Shown one piece after another: positions 7,710 to 14,654 of a DNA stretch of 59,028 bases. The translations under genes and the position numbers were made by a program. Position 1 is the first letter of the stretch, and every line of letters starts with the position of its first letter. The notes under the pieces were generated by a model. The model was not told the origin of the DNA. It made no database searches and worked only from the letters and a program-made list of their open reading frames with translations. Origin of the DNA: Streptacidiphilus fuscans (lineage in GTDB: Bacteria > Actinomycetota > Actinomycetes > Streptomycetales > Streptomycetaceae); assembly GCF_015690355.1 (NCBI RefSeq), contig NZ_JADPRT010000004.1, forward strand, positions 503,888-562,915, read 5' to 3'.

Positions 7710-7904
7710 TCAGAACTTGATGCCGCCGAGCAGGCTGGCGAGGCTCGCGCCACCGGCCTTGATGCTGGGGGCGATCGCGGTTCCGGCGAGATAGAAACCG
7801 AACAGCGCGCAGACCAGAGCATGGGAGAGCTTCAGGCCGTCCTTGCGGAAGAACAGGAACACGATGATTCCCAGCAGGACGACTCCGGAGACGGAGAGGA
7901 TCAC
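7710..7904 (-). CDS. Small two-helix membrane protein
   Basis: 64-residue protein: SVSGVVLLGIIVFLFF is one membrane helix, HALVCALFGFYLAGTAIA a second, followed by an Ala/Gly/Ser-rich tail. It resembles the tiny Spd-type membrane proteins that travel with tra genes on actinomycete elements, and their chromosomal relatives beside FtsK/Tra-like proteins. It is the first gene of the pair with the ATPase-like gene 29 bases downstream, so the two probably act together at the membrane. Function unknown. Confidence 0.7.
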   Translation of the reverse strand: MILSVSGVVLLGIIVFLFFRKDGLKLSHALVCALFGFYLAGTAIAPSIKAGGASLASLLGGIKF

Positions 7905-7973
7905 GAGGGTCTCCTCGTAGTAGGGACAGCGGGCTGTGGTGGGCCTGGTGGGACAGGCCTTCCTTACTTACTC

Positions 7974-7999
7974 GTCACGCAATGTTGAACCATCGTGAC
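7974..7999 (-). promoter_or_regulatory. Inverted repeat upstream of the small membrane protein
   Basis: GTCACG (7974 to 7979) and CGTGAC (7994 to 7999) form a perfect 6-bp inverted repeat with half-sites centred 20 bases apart, in an AT-rich patch about 70 to 95 bases before the start at 7904. It is a plausible operator for the leftward pair. Identity of the regulator is unknown. Confidence 0.45.
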
Positions 8000-8141
8000 A
8001 AAAAGTAATAACCAATGAATAGCAGCAAATGGGTGGTTTTGCCGGGTGCGCACCCGCCTCGCCCGTGATCGTGTCTCCGATGGCCCGCCACCACGCGGCG
8101 GCGCGCGGGTGATTCGCCCGGATGGCTGACACCCGGTCGGG

Positions 8142-8211
8142 GACGGGTGTCGCACCCGTCAGGGCGACCTGAGGGACCGTCCGGGGAGCTGTCCGGGGAC
8201 CTGTCCGGGGA
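8142..8211 (+). repeat. Hairpin followed by three 12-bp tandem repeats
   Basis: A perfect 8-bp stem with 3-base loop, GACGGGTG (8142 to 8149) and CACCCGTC (8153 to 8160), is followed by GTCCGGGGA at 8179, 8191 and 8203, a strict 12-base period. The block sits 110 to 180 bases before the ankyrin gene, inside a 417-base gap (7905 to 8321) that otherwise holds no gene. It may be a regulatory leader or upstream binding array. Confidence 0.5.
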
Positions 8212-8321
8212 GTGGAACGCTGCCGCGTCACCCTTCGTGCGGGTGGCCCGACGGCGTACGCTCGCGCTCGCCGACCCCAGTCGGGTCGGCGCGGCCGTCG
8301 AGAAAGCGAACGAAGACACCT

Positions 8322-8729
8322 ATGACTGATCAGAACGACGCCACGGGCGGCGCCGACGCCGTCGACCCCGAGGTCGCCGCGCTCGCGGGCAAGGTCTTCG
8401 ACCTCGCCCGCGCGGGCGACGCCGCCGGGCTCGCCGCCTATATCGACGCGGGCGTTCCGGCGAACCTGACCAACGAGAAGGGCGACACGCTGCTCATGCT
8501 GGCCGCGTACCACGGCCACGCCGAGGCCGTCCGCACCCTCGTCGAACGCGGCGCGGACGCCGACCGCCCCAACGACCGGGGTCAGACCCCGCTGGCGGGC
8601 GCGGTCTTCAAGGGCTCTGCCGACGTGATCACCGCCCTCCTCGCCGCCGGCGCCGACCCCGACGCGGGCCAGCCCTCGGCCCGCCAGACGGCCCAGATGT
8701 TCGGCCGCACGGAGCTGCTCGGGCAGTAG
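8322..8729 (+). CDS. Ankyrin-repeat protein
   Basis: 135-residue cytoplasmic protein with about three ankyrin repeats: an N-terminal partial helix (LAGKVFDLARAGDAAGLAAYIDAG), then NEKGDTLLMLAAYHGHAEAVRTLVERGAD, then NDRGQTPLAGAVFKGSADVITALLAAGAD. Ankyrin stacks bind protein partners. No enzymatic part is present, so this is probably a small binding or adaptor protein. The ATG at 8322 is preceded by a poor Shine-Dalgarno (GAAAG). A strong hairpin follows the stop, so it is probably monocistronic. The partner is not evident from the neighbours. Confidence 0.88.
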   Translation: MTDQNDATGGADAVDPEVAALAGKVFDLARAGDAAGLAAYIDAGVPANLTNEKGDTLLMLAAYHGHAEAVRTLVERGADADRPNDRGQTPLAGAVFKGSADVITALLAAGADPDAGQPSARQTAQMFGRTELLGQ

Positions 8730-8746
8730 CCCGGCCTTGGTCCCAT

Positions 8747-8787
8747 GCCTCCGCCGTCGGCCGGGTCTTCCCGCCGGCGGCGGAGGC
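8747..8787 (+). terminator. Terminator after the ankyrin gene
   Basis: GCCTCCGCCG (8747 to 8756) and CGGCGGAGGC (8778 to 8787) form a perfect 10-bp stem, and the interval contains further GC-rich pairing. It begins 18 bases after the stop. Confidence 0.7.
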
Positions 8788-8946
8788 GCGTCCGGGGGTG
8801 GCTGCGGACGTGGCTCCGGGCGCCCGTCCGGAAGGGCGCGGGCGCTGCGTAGACTCGAAGGCTGCCGTCGCCGCTGCCGTCGCAGGTCAGGCCGGTGGCG
8901 GAGGCGTTCGGAAGAGCAGATCGGTCAGAGCGGAGGCGGAGCACGC

Positions 8947-9426
8947 GTGGAGCGGATACGAGTCGTCGGGTACGGGCACCCGGACGCGCAGCTGTTGATG
9001 GCCGAGGTCCAGCAGGAGTACGTGCGGCGCTACGGCGGCCCCGACGAGACGGACCTCGTCGAGGACGATTTCGCGCCGCCGCTGGGGGCCTTCGCCGTGC
9101 TCTACGACCTGGACGGGTCGCCGGTGGGGACCGGCGCGTGGCGGGCGCAGGAGTCAGGCGAGATCGGCCTGGCCGACGGGGACGCCGAGATCAAGCGGAT
9201 GTACACGCGTGCCGCCGCGCGCGGACGCGGCCTGGCCCGGCGGATGCTCCGGTTCCTGGAGGAGGACGCCCGGCGGGCGGGACGCCGCCGGATGATCCTG
9301 GAGACCGGTGACCAGCAGCCGGAGGCCCTGGCGCTGTACAAGTCCGAGGGCTACGAGCCAGTCCCGAAGTTCGGCTTCTACCGCGAGTACGACTCCTCGA
9401 TCTGCCTGGGCAAGGCCCTGGCCTGA
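8947..9426 (+). CDS. GNAT-family N-acetyltransferase
   Basis: 159-residue acetyl-CoA-dependent acetyltransferase. The acetyl-CoA loop is seen as IKRMYTRAAARGRGLARRMLRFLEEDARRAG (motif A, R-x-x-G-x-G variant RGRGLA), followed by MILETGDQQPEALALYKSEGYEPVPKFGFYREY, typical of the C-terminal half. The GTG at 8947 is chosen because GGAG lies 8 bases upstream and the preceding in-frame sequence is Arg/Gly noise. The substrate is unknown; small molecules and protein N-termini both fit. It stands alone between the ankyrin terminator and the DoxX gene. Confidence 0.88.
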   Translation: MERIRVVGYGHPDAQLLMAEVQQEYVRRYGGPDETDLVEDDFAPPLGAFAVLYDLDGSPVGTGAWRAQESGEIGLADGDAEIKRMYTRAAARGRGLARRMLRFLEEDARRAGRRRMILETGDQQPEALALYKSEGYEPVPKFGFYREYDSSICLGKALA

Positions 9427-9600
9427 GGCCTCCGGGAGCGCTGCGGTGACGTCGCGCGCCGGTCAGTTCGCGCCTCGCCCAGGTCGCGCGCCGCACCGCT
9501 CCCACGGGTGGGCTAACCAGGAGGGGCCGGGCCAGGGGTTTCGGCGAAGACTGGTGCTGGACGAACTGGACGAACGCTCCCTCGCCGGAAGGACTTCCTC

Positions 9601-10182
9601 ATGCCGTGCCTGCCTCGCAAGGATCTGGGACTGCTGGTGCTGCGCGTCGGGACCGGCGGCGTGCTCTTCGCGCACGGCGCCCAGAAGCTGTTCGGGTGGT
9701 TCGGCGGCGCCGGTCTGGACCGGACCGCGCAGGCGATGGAGGCGATGGGCTTCCACCCCGGCCGCCAGAGCGCGCTCGCGGCCGGGCTCGGTGAGGCCGG
9801 TGGCGGGGTGCTGCTGGCCCTCGGCGTGGCCACTCCGGCCGCCGGTGCGGCTGCGGCGGGTGCCATGGCGGGCGCGGTCGCGGTGCACCGGCCCGCCGGT
9901 TTCTTCGCCCAGTCGGGCGGCTACGAGTACCCGGCCTACCTCGGGTATGTGGCGGCGGGCCTCGGTCTCGCCGGGCCGGGAGTCTTCTCGTTCGACCACA
10001 TCAGCGGCAACTGCCTGAACCGTCCGGGCATGGTCGTGCTGGCCTTCGGCGCTGCGGCCGCAGCCGCCGCTGCCGTCGTCAGCAAGCGCGAGGCGGCGGT
10101 CGCCGCGGCGCAGCTGGCCAAGGACGAGGCGGAGCGGGGCCAGGGGCGGCAGGAGCCGGACGGCACGGCGGGCTCCGCCTGA
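9601..10182 (+). CDS. DoxX-family membrane protein
   Basis: 193-residue protein of the DoxX/DoxD group with four hydrophobic segments. LVLRVGTGGVLFAHGAQKLFGWFGG is the hallmark first helix. The C-terminal 45 residues are an Ala-rich helix followed by a charged tail. Some relatives act with thiol/disulphide or sulfide metabolism or in oxidative stress, but most are uncharacterised. No clear Shine-Dalgarno is seen other than AAGGA about seven bases before the ATG. No operon partner is evident; a thioesterase gene follows 49 bases later on the same strand and could be co-transcribed. Confidence 0.88.
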   Translation: MPCLPRKDLGLLVLRVGTGGVLFAHGAQKLFGWFGGAGLDRTAQAMEAMGFHPGRQSALAAGLGEAGGGVLLALGVATPAAGAAAAGAMAGAVAVHRPAGFFAQSGGYEYPAYLGYVAAGLGLAGPGVFSFDHISGNCLNRPGMVVLAFGAAAAAAAAVVSKREAAVAAAQLAKDEAERGQGRQEPDGTAGSA

Positions 10183-10208
10183 TACCGACCCGTCGTTGGC
10201 AACGAAGC

Positions 10209-10220
10209 TACTGGCGAGTA
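10209..10220 (+). promoter_or_regulatory. TACTGGCGAGTA palindrome before the thioesterase
   Basis: TACTGGCGAGTA agrees with its own reverse complement at 10 of 12 positions and lies 12 bases before the ATG at 10232. It overlaps the likely start of transcription or the leader. TetR-type operators in actinomycete lipid genes have similar form. The regulator is unknown. Confidence 0.35.
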
Positions 10221-10231
10221 ATATCCGGTCC

Positions 10232-10684
10232 ATGACCAACGCCATGCCGTCGATCGCCGAACTGCTCCCCCAGACCGTTCCCATGGTCCGGACCCTCAAC
10301 CTCACCTTCGACGAGTGCACCGCGACCCGCGCGGTGCTGCGCCTGCCCGATCAGGCCGAGTTCCACAACCACGTCGGCGGCCCGCACGCCGGCGCGATGT
10401 TCACCCTCGCCGAGTCGGCGAGCGGCGCGATCGTCCTGTCCGCCTTCGGTGACCAGCTGACGCGCGCCGTGCCGCTCGCGGTCGACGCGAAGATCGCCTA
10501 CCGCAAGCTCGCCATGGGCGAGGTCACCGCGACCGCCGAGCTCGGCCGTCCCGCCGCCGACGTCGTCGCCGAGCTGGACGCCGGGCAGCGTCCCGAGTTC
10601 CCGGTCGAGGTGACCATCCGACGCGCCGACGGCGCAATCACCGGTGAGATGACCATCACGTGGACCCTGCGCCCCAATCGCTGA
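10232..10684 (+). CDS. Hotdog-fold thioesterase-like protein (DUF4442/PaaI type)
   Basis: 150-residue single hotdog domain. VGGPHAGAMFTLAESASGAIVL matches the central helix and substrate pocket of the PaaI/DUF4442 group (usual HGG-x-x-x-x-x-A-D form, here GGPHAGAMF with Glu replacing the catalytic Asp), followed by KIAYRKLAMGEVTATAEL. It probably hydrolyses or binds acyl-CoA thioesters in the cytoplasm. The ATG at 10232 is favoured over upstream codons since conserved sequence begins soon after it; an ATG at 10244 is possible. A palindrome immediately upstream suggests autonomous regulation. Confidence 0.8.
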   Translation: MTNAMPSIAELLPQTVPMVRTLNLTFDECTATRAVLRLPDQAEFHNHVGGPHAGAMFTLAESASGAIVLSAFGDQLTRAVPLAVDAKIAYRKLAMGEVTATAELGRPAADVVAELDAGQRPEFPVEVTIRRADGAITGEMTITWTLRPNR

Positions 10685-10686
10685 CG

Positions 10687-10712
10687 CCCTGACCGCTGAC
10701 CCACAGTCAGGG
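10687..10712 (+). terminator. Probable terminator after the thioesterase
   Basis: CCCTGAC (10687 to 10693) and GTCAGGG (10706 to 10712) form a 7-bp stem with a 12-base loop, starting 2 bases after the stop. Moderate strength. The remaining sequence up to 10983 holds no gene; TATGAT at 10858 to 10863 could be a minus-10 box for the next gene. Confidence 0.45.
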
Positions 10713-10929
10713 ACGCGGCGGCGCCTGGTGGTCGACTGTCGTCGAACACGCCTCGTTGATGGACGGTGACCATCCGTCACTGTCCGGATCGGGGCCGATC
10801 GGCTTCGACCACGTGGAGATCCTGTGACCCGCCCAGCACGGTTCGCGCGCGCGTGGATATGATCTGCCAGCGCACTATCCGGGGCGGGGACGGTCCACCA
10901 ACAGCTCGTCGCCTTGGCGTGCCGAGACA

Positions 10930-10947
10930 AGGCCCCTTTGGGGGCCT
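10930..10947 (+). promoter_or_regulatory. Hairpin in the mannosyltransferase leader
   Basis: AGGCCCC (10930 to 10936) pairs with GGGGCCT (10941 to 10947) across a 4-base loop. It sits about 35 bases before the GTG at 10984 and downstream of a candidate minus-10 box at 10858, so it could be an attenuator or mRNA-stabilising leader structure. Confidence 0.35.
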
Positions 10948-10983
10948 ACTTCGACGCAGACCATCGCGGGAGGGCGAGCGGGC

Positions 10984-12438
10984 GTGTCAGCACCCATAGT
11001 CGATGCCGTCGCGCCGCCGGATGCGCGCGTGGTGTCACCCAGATCAGGAGAGCAGTCGGCGACGCGGGACGGCGTCGCCGACAGCCGGAGCGGTTCCGAC
11101 GGCTCGGGAGGCTCCGGCAGTACCGGGGCCGCCGAGGCCACAGCGACACCCTGGGGGGCCATAAGCCTCTCCGTCGCGGGTGTCCTGCTGATGGCCTTCG
11201 TGGCCTTCGCCGCCCCCAACGACCACACCCTCGACATCGCCGTCAGCTCGCTACGGCTGCCGAAGCTGCCCGGTCCCGCCTCGACCTACCTGACCTGTGC
11301 GGCCATAGCTGCTCAGGGCGCGGGGCTGATACGGATGCTGGCCGCCAACAGGCGCGGCTGGTCGCCGTCGCCGAAGCGGCTGGTGGGGCTGGGCGCGTTC
11401 GGCGCGCTGCTCCTCGCCGTCGGGACCCCGGTCGGTTCGGCCGACACCGCCAGTTACGCGGCGTACGGGCGGATCGCGTCCCTCGGGCTGGACCCCTACC
11501 GCACGCTGCCGGGTGAGCTCGGCGGCTCGTACGCGCACCTGGTCGGCAACAACTGGCTCTTCACGCCGTCCGTCTACGGACCGCTCGCCACGTTCGTCCA
11601 GCAGCTGGCCGCCGACATCGGCGGCAGCCGCCTCACGCTCACCATCACCGTGCTGATGCTCGCCAACGCGGCGGCCTATGTGCTGACCGGGCTGGTCCTG
11701 GTCCGGATGGCGCGCGACCGCAGCCGGGCGGCGCTGCTCTGGGCGGCCAACCCGCTGCTGCTGTGCCTGCTCGTCGGCGGCGGACACCTGGACACCTACA
11801 TCGCCCTGTTCAGCGCCTGCGCCGCGTACGCCGCGCTGCGGGTGCGCGAGTCGCCGGCCAGCCACGAGATGGTGGTCGGCGCGCTCCTCGGCATGGCCTG
11901 CGGCGTCAAGATCAGCGCCGCACTGGTCGCCGTCGGCCTCTCCTGGCCGCTGCTGCGCGAGCGCGAGTGGAAGCGGCTGATCGTCCGCACGGTCAGCTGC
12001 CTGGTGCCGCTGGCGGTGATGTACGTACCGATCGGCATCCACGGGCTGGACCCGCTCTCCCAGGCCTCACAGCTCGTCTCGTCCCCGTCGGTCTGGGCGC
12101 TGGTCGACCTGCTCGGCCGCGTGACCGTGGGCCAGGGCGTCACCGAGGCCGTCATCACCCTGGCCTGGCCGGTGGCCATGCTGGCGATGGGCTGGATCTT
12201 CTACCGCCGCACGGTCGGCCACCCGGCCGAGCTCGGCCTGGAACAGCCGCGCGGCGCCTACGCGCTGGCCCTGGGCTGGCTGCTGGCCGCGCCCTGGTGC
12301 ATGCCCTGGTACGCCGCGCTGGTCTGGCCCCTGGCCGCGGTCCTGCCGTCGCGCCGCCGCGCGGACCTGCTGCTGACGTGGTTCACCCTGGGGCTGGCCC
12401 TCTTCCACAACACCGGCGGGCACGGCTGGAGCTGGTGA
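10984..12438 (+). CDS. Polyprenol-phosphomannose-type mannosyltransferase (GT87-like)
   Basis: 484-residue polytopic glycosyltransferase of the GT-C fold. After a 50-residue Ser/Gly/Ala-rich disordered tail come about 12 hydrophobic helices. The extracytoplasmic loop AVGTPVGSADTASYAAYGRIASLGLDPYRTLPGEL is the acidic-motif loop of the MptA/MptB/DUF2029 group, with D of SAD and DPY as likely catalytic or substrate residues. LLWAANPLLLCLLVGGGHLDTYIALF and PWCMPWYAALVWPLAAVL are also family features. Such enzymes transfer mannose from a lipid carrier outside the membrane to glycolipids or glycoproteins. The GTG at 10984 has GGAGGG 9 to 10 bases upstream. Confidence 0.8.
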   Translation: MSAPIVDAVAPPDARVVSPRSGEQSATRDGVADSRSGSDGSGGSGSTGAAEATATPWGAISLSVAGVLLMAFVAFAAPNDHTLDIAVSSLRLPKLPGPASTYLTCAAIAAQGAGLIRMLAANRRGWSPSPKRLVGLGAFGALLLAVGTPVGSADTASYAAYGRIASLGLDPYRTLPGELGGSYAHLVGNNWLFTPSVYGPLATFVQQLAADIGGSRLTLTITVLMLANAAAYVLTGLVLVRMARDRSRAALLWAANPLLLCLLVGGGHLDTYIALFSACAAYAALRVRESPASHEMVVGALLGMACGVKISAALVAVGLSWPLLREREWKRLIVRTVSCLVPLAVMYVPIGIHGLDPLSQASQLVSSPSVWALVDLLGRVTVGQGVTEAVITLAWPVAMLAMGWIFYRRTVGHPAELGLEQPRGAYALALGWLLAAPWCMPWYAALVWPLAAVLPSRRRADLLLTWFTLGLALFHNTGGHGWSW

Positions 12439-12474
12439 GCCGGGCGACTCCGCCGTGGCAGGGGTGCCCGGTGG

Positions 12475-12951
12475 TCAGTCGTCCCAGTTGACGTGGCCGT
12501 CGGTGACCTCGAGCACGTGCGGCAGCAGCTCCTCGTGGAACCGGAAGTAGCCCATCCAGACCGCACCGTCCGTGAGGCGGTGGTGGGCTTCGAGGCGGTC
12601 GGCCAGCCAGCAGAGCAGCTCGCCGGCCTTCTCGAACTCGTCCGGATGTATCTCCCGGCGGGACGTCAGCGCCCAGCTGGGCCGTCGGTCGTCGTCGCGA
12701 CGCTCCAGCGCCGCGCAGAGCGCGCCGCCCACGTCCTGGGCCGGGCCGTGCCCGGCCAGCAGCGGCTCGGGCGCGTTCTCGACGGCGGGGTTCCCCGCGT
12801 CGTCGAGGACCACGACGGGGAACTCGCGGACGATGGTCAGCTGCTCCGGTTGCGGGCCGAGGCCGAGATGCCAGCGCAGCTCGGCCAGCTCCGGTTCGGA
12901 GAGTTCGTCGCGCAGGTCGGCGGTGACGATGAGTTCGAAGGTGTCGCTCAT
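12475..12951 (-). CDS. Conserved hypothetical protein
   Basis: 158-residue soluble acidic protein starting MSDTFELIVTADLRDELSEPELAELRWHLGLGPQPEQ. It ends with an aromatic-rich stretch (DGAVWMGYFRFHEELLPHVLEVTDGHVNWDD). It looks like a streptomycete-conserved family without assigned function; no catalytic motif or membrane segment is visible. The ATG at 12951 is preferred to a more distal one at 12975 because the first eight residues of the longer form are not family-like. It converges with the mannosyltransferase gene. Confidence 0.65.
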   Translation of the reverse strand: MSDTFELIVTADLRDELSEPELAELRWHLGLGPQPEQLTIVREFPVVVLDDAGNPAVENAPEPLLAGHGPAQDVGGALCAALERRDDDRRPSWALTSRREIHPDEFEKAGELLCWLADRLEAHHRLTDGAVWMGYFRFHEELLPHVLEVTDGHVNWDD

Positions 12952-13001
12952 GTGCGGCAACGTAGCGGGCCGCACTGACAGCGTTCGGTGCGGCTACGTC
13001 G

Positions 13002-14390
13002 TCAGGGGGCGCTCACGGGTGGTCGCGCGGGGTTGCGGCGCAGGTGGGCGCCGATCCAGCCGCCGATCACGCCTGCCAGTGCGCCCCAGAGGGCGCCCAG
13101 GAGGACGCCGCGGAGGAGGTCGGGGATCAGGGTGACGCTGCCGGTCAGGGCCTTGGGGATGCCGGTGCCGCCGATCAGGTTGCCGAGCAGGCCGGAGATT
13201 CCGCCGGTGCCGCCGACGCCGAGGAGGGAGAGGCCGTAGGCGGCCGAGACCCGGGTGAGCAGGCCGACCAGCAGCATCGTCAGCGCCGTCGTCAGCCCCA
13301 GACCGACCGCGTGCCGCCACGCCGTCGTCCTGCCGCCGGTCCGGCCCATGGCGATGCCGCAGCAGAGCAGGGCAAGGCCCGCGAGGACCGGTAGCCACCA
13401 GACGCGGCCGTCCTGCTGGGCGAGCGTGCCGAGGCTGACCGTCCGGTCCTGGGTGCCCGCGGACCGGAGCACCTCCGACAGGACCTTCGGCATCGGCAGC
13501 CCGATCGTGGCGTTCAGGTGCCCGTGCCAGGTCGCCCCGAGGCCCAGGCCGAAGGCCAGCCAGGCGAGGTTGGGCAGGGCCAGCAGGATCACGGCGAAGG
13601 TGTCCCTGGCCGGGCCGTGCACCACGGCCGTCACGACCCCCGCGACCAGTGCGACCAGCACGTACCCGACCAGCAGCACCACCATCGCCGACACCGGCGG
13701 ACGCACCGCGCCCTGGATCCGCAGCAGCCGCGCGGGCAGCGGCGCGGCGCGGGAGACCGCGAACGCGAGCAGCAGGACGACGGCCAGCCAGAGCAGCCCG
13801 TACCCGATGGCCGACCCGAAGTCGACCCGGAACCCGACCGTGGGCGAGGCCCCGAGCGCGCCGGTGATCTGGTCGGTGATCGAGTTCCCGGTCGAGACCA
13901 CGAAGCTGTGCCGGGCGGCCCACGCCAGCAGCGCGACCGCGCCCGCCCACAGCGCGGCGGTCAACAGCACCCGGCCGAGCAGCTCCCGCCCCTGCACGGC
14001 GGCCTGCCGGTCCTGCCGGTCCTGCCCGTTCTGGTCGGCACGCCGGCGCAGCGGCCGTAGGAAGGCGTACCCCGCGACCAGGGCTCCGGCCAGGCTGAGC
14101 GACAGCGGCATCGCCGCCACGCCCGCGCTGCCGCTCGCGATGAACCCGGCCGACCCTTGCACGCTCGCCGGCGCGCCCAACGCCATCAGCATGGTCGCCG
14201 CGAGCACCGACCCGAACGAGTCCCCGGGCAGCGTGTTCGCCTTGGCCAGCCAGAGACCGAGTGCCCCGAGCACCCCCATGGCAAGCAGCGCGCAGACCAC
14301 CACGCCGATGGCCGCGTTCCAGTTCCGCAGCAGGAGGAGGCCCAGGCCGGGCCTCGCTTCGTCGGAACGTCCGCCCGAACCCGGATGCAT
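13002..14390 (-). CDS. Streptophobe-family membrane protein
   Basis: 462-residue protein with about ten hydrophobic helices separated by Gly/Ala-rich loops. NWNAAIGVVVCALLAMGVLGALGLWLAKANTLPGDSFGSVLAATMLMALGAP, STGNSITDQITGALGASPTVGF and FAVILLALPNLAWLAFGLGLGATWH are typical of the family called streptophobe, so far found mainly in Streptomycetaceae. The usual N-terminal zinc-ribbon of some members is absent. The ATG at 14390 has a strong GGGAGG 5 bases upstream; in-frame sequence beyond it is Arg-rich noise. Function unknown. It lies alone, minus strand, before the MMPL gene. Confidence 0.78.
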   Translation of the reverse strand: MHPGSGGRSDEARPGLGLLLLRNWNAAIGVVVCALLAMGVLGALGLWLAKANTLPGDSFGSVLAATMLMALGAPASVQGSAGFIASGSAGVAAMPLSLSLAGALVAGYAFLRPLRRRADQNGQDRQDRQAAVQGRELLGRVLLTAALWAGAVALLAWAARHSFVVSTGNSITDQITGALGASPTVGFRVDFGSAIGYGLLWLAVVLLLAFAVSRAAPLPARLLRIQGAVRPPVSAMVVLLVGYVLVALVAGVVTAVVHGPARDTFAVILLALPNLAWLAFGLGLGATWHGHLNATIGLPMPKVLSEVLRSAGTQDRTVSLGTLAQQDGRVWWLPVLAGLALLCCGIAMGRTGGRTTAWRHAVGLGLTTALTMLLVGLLTRVSAAYGLSLLGVGGTGGISGLLGNLIGGTGIPKALTGSVTLIPDLLRGVLLGALWGALAGVIGGWIGAHLRRNPARPPVSAP

Positions 14391-14638
14391 CGCGCCTCCC
14401 GGGACGCAGTGAAGCCGACCCCTCCTCCAGCCTCCGCCTCCCTCGTGGCGGGCGCGAGCGGTGACCGGCGCGGCGGGCCGCGGCCCGCGACCGAGAGCCG
14501 CTCGTGCCGGACCGCGCGCGCCGCTTCGTGCCGGATCGCGATCTCGTCGCCGAGCCCGGCGGCCGGGGTGCTGGACGGCGTCCAGGCACATGATCCGGCC
14601 GATGTTCCGGGCGGGGGCACGGGGAGGGCGGACTGACG

Positions 14639-14653
14639 CTGACGTGCCGTCAG
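14639..14653 (-). terminator. Short hairpin after the MMPL gene
   Basis: CTGACG (14639 to 14644), TGC loop, CGTCAG (14648 to 14653) forms a 6-bp stem directly past the MMPL stop codon. A near-identical element (CTGACG-CAC-CGTCAG) recurs at 25023. Weak terminator candidate. Confidence 0.35.
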
Positions 14654-14654
14654 G

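Noticed and set aside
5701..7794. 697-codon plus-strand frame opposite the ATPase-like gene
   Set aside because: Arg/Gly/Val/Gln-rich translation without a domain, mirror frame of the real gene on the other strand.
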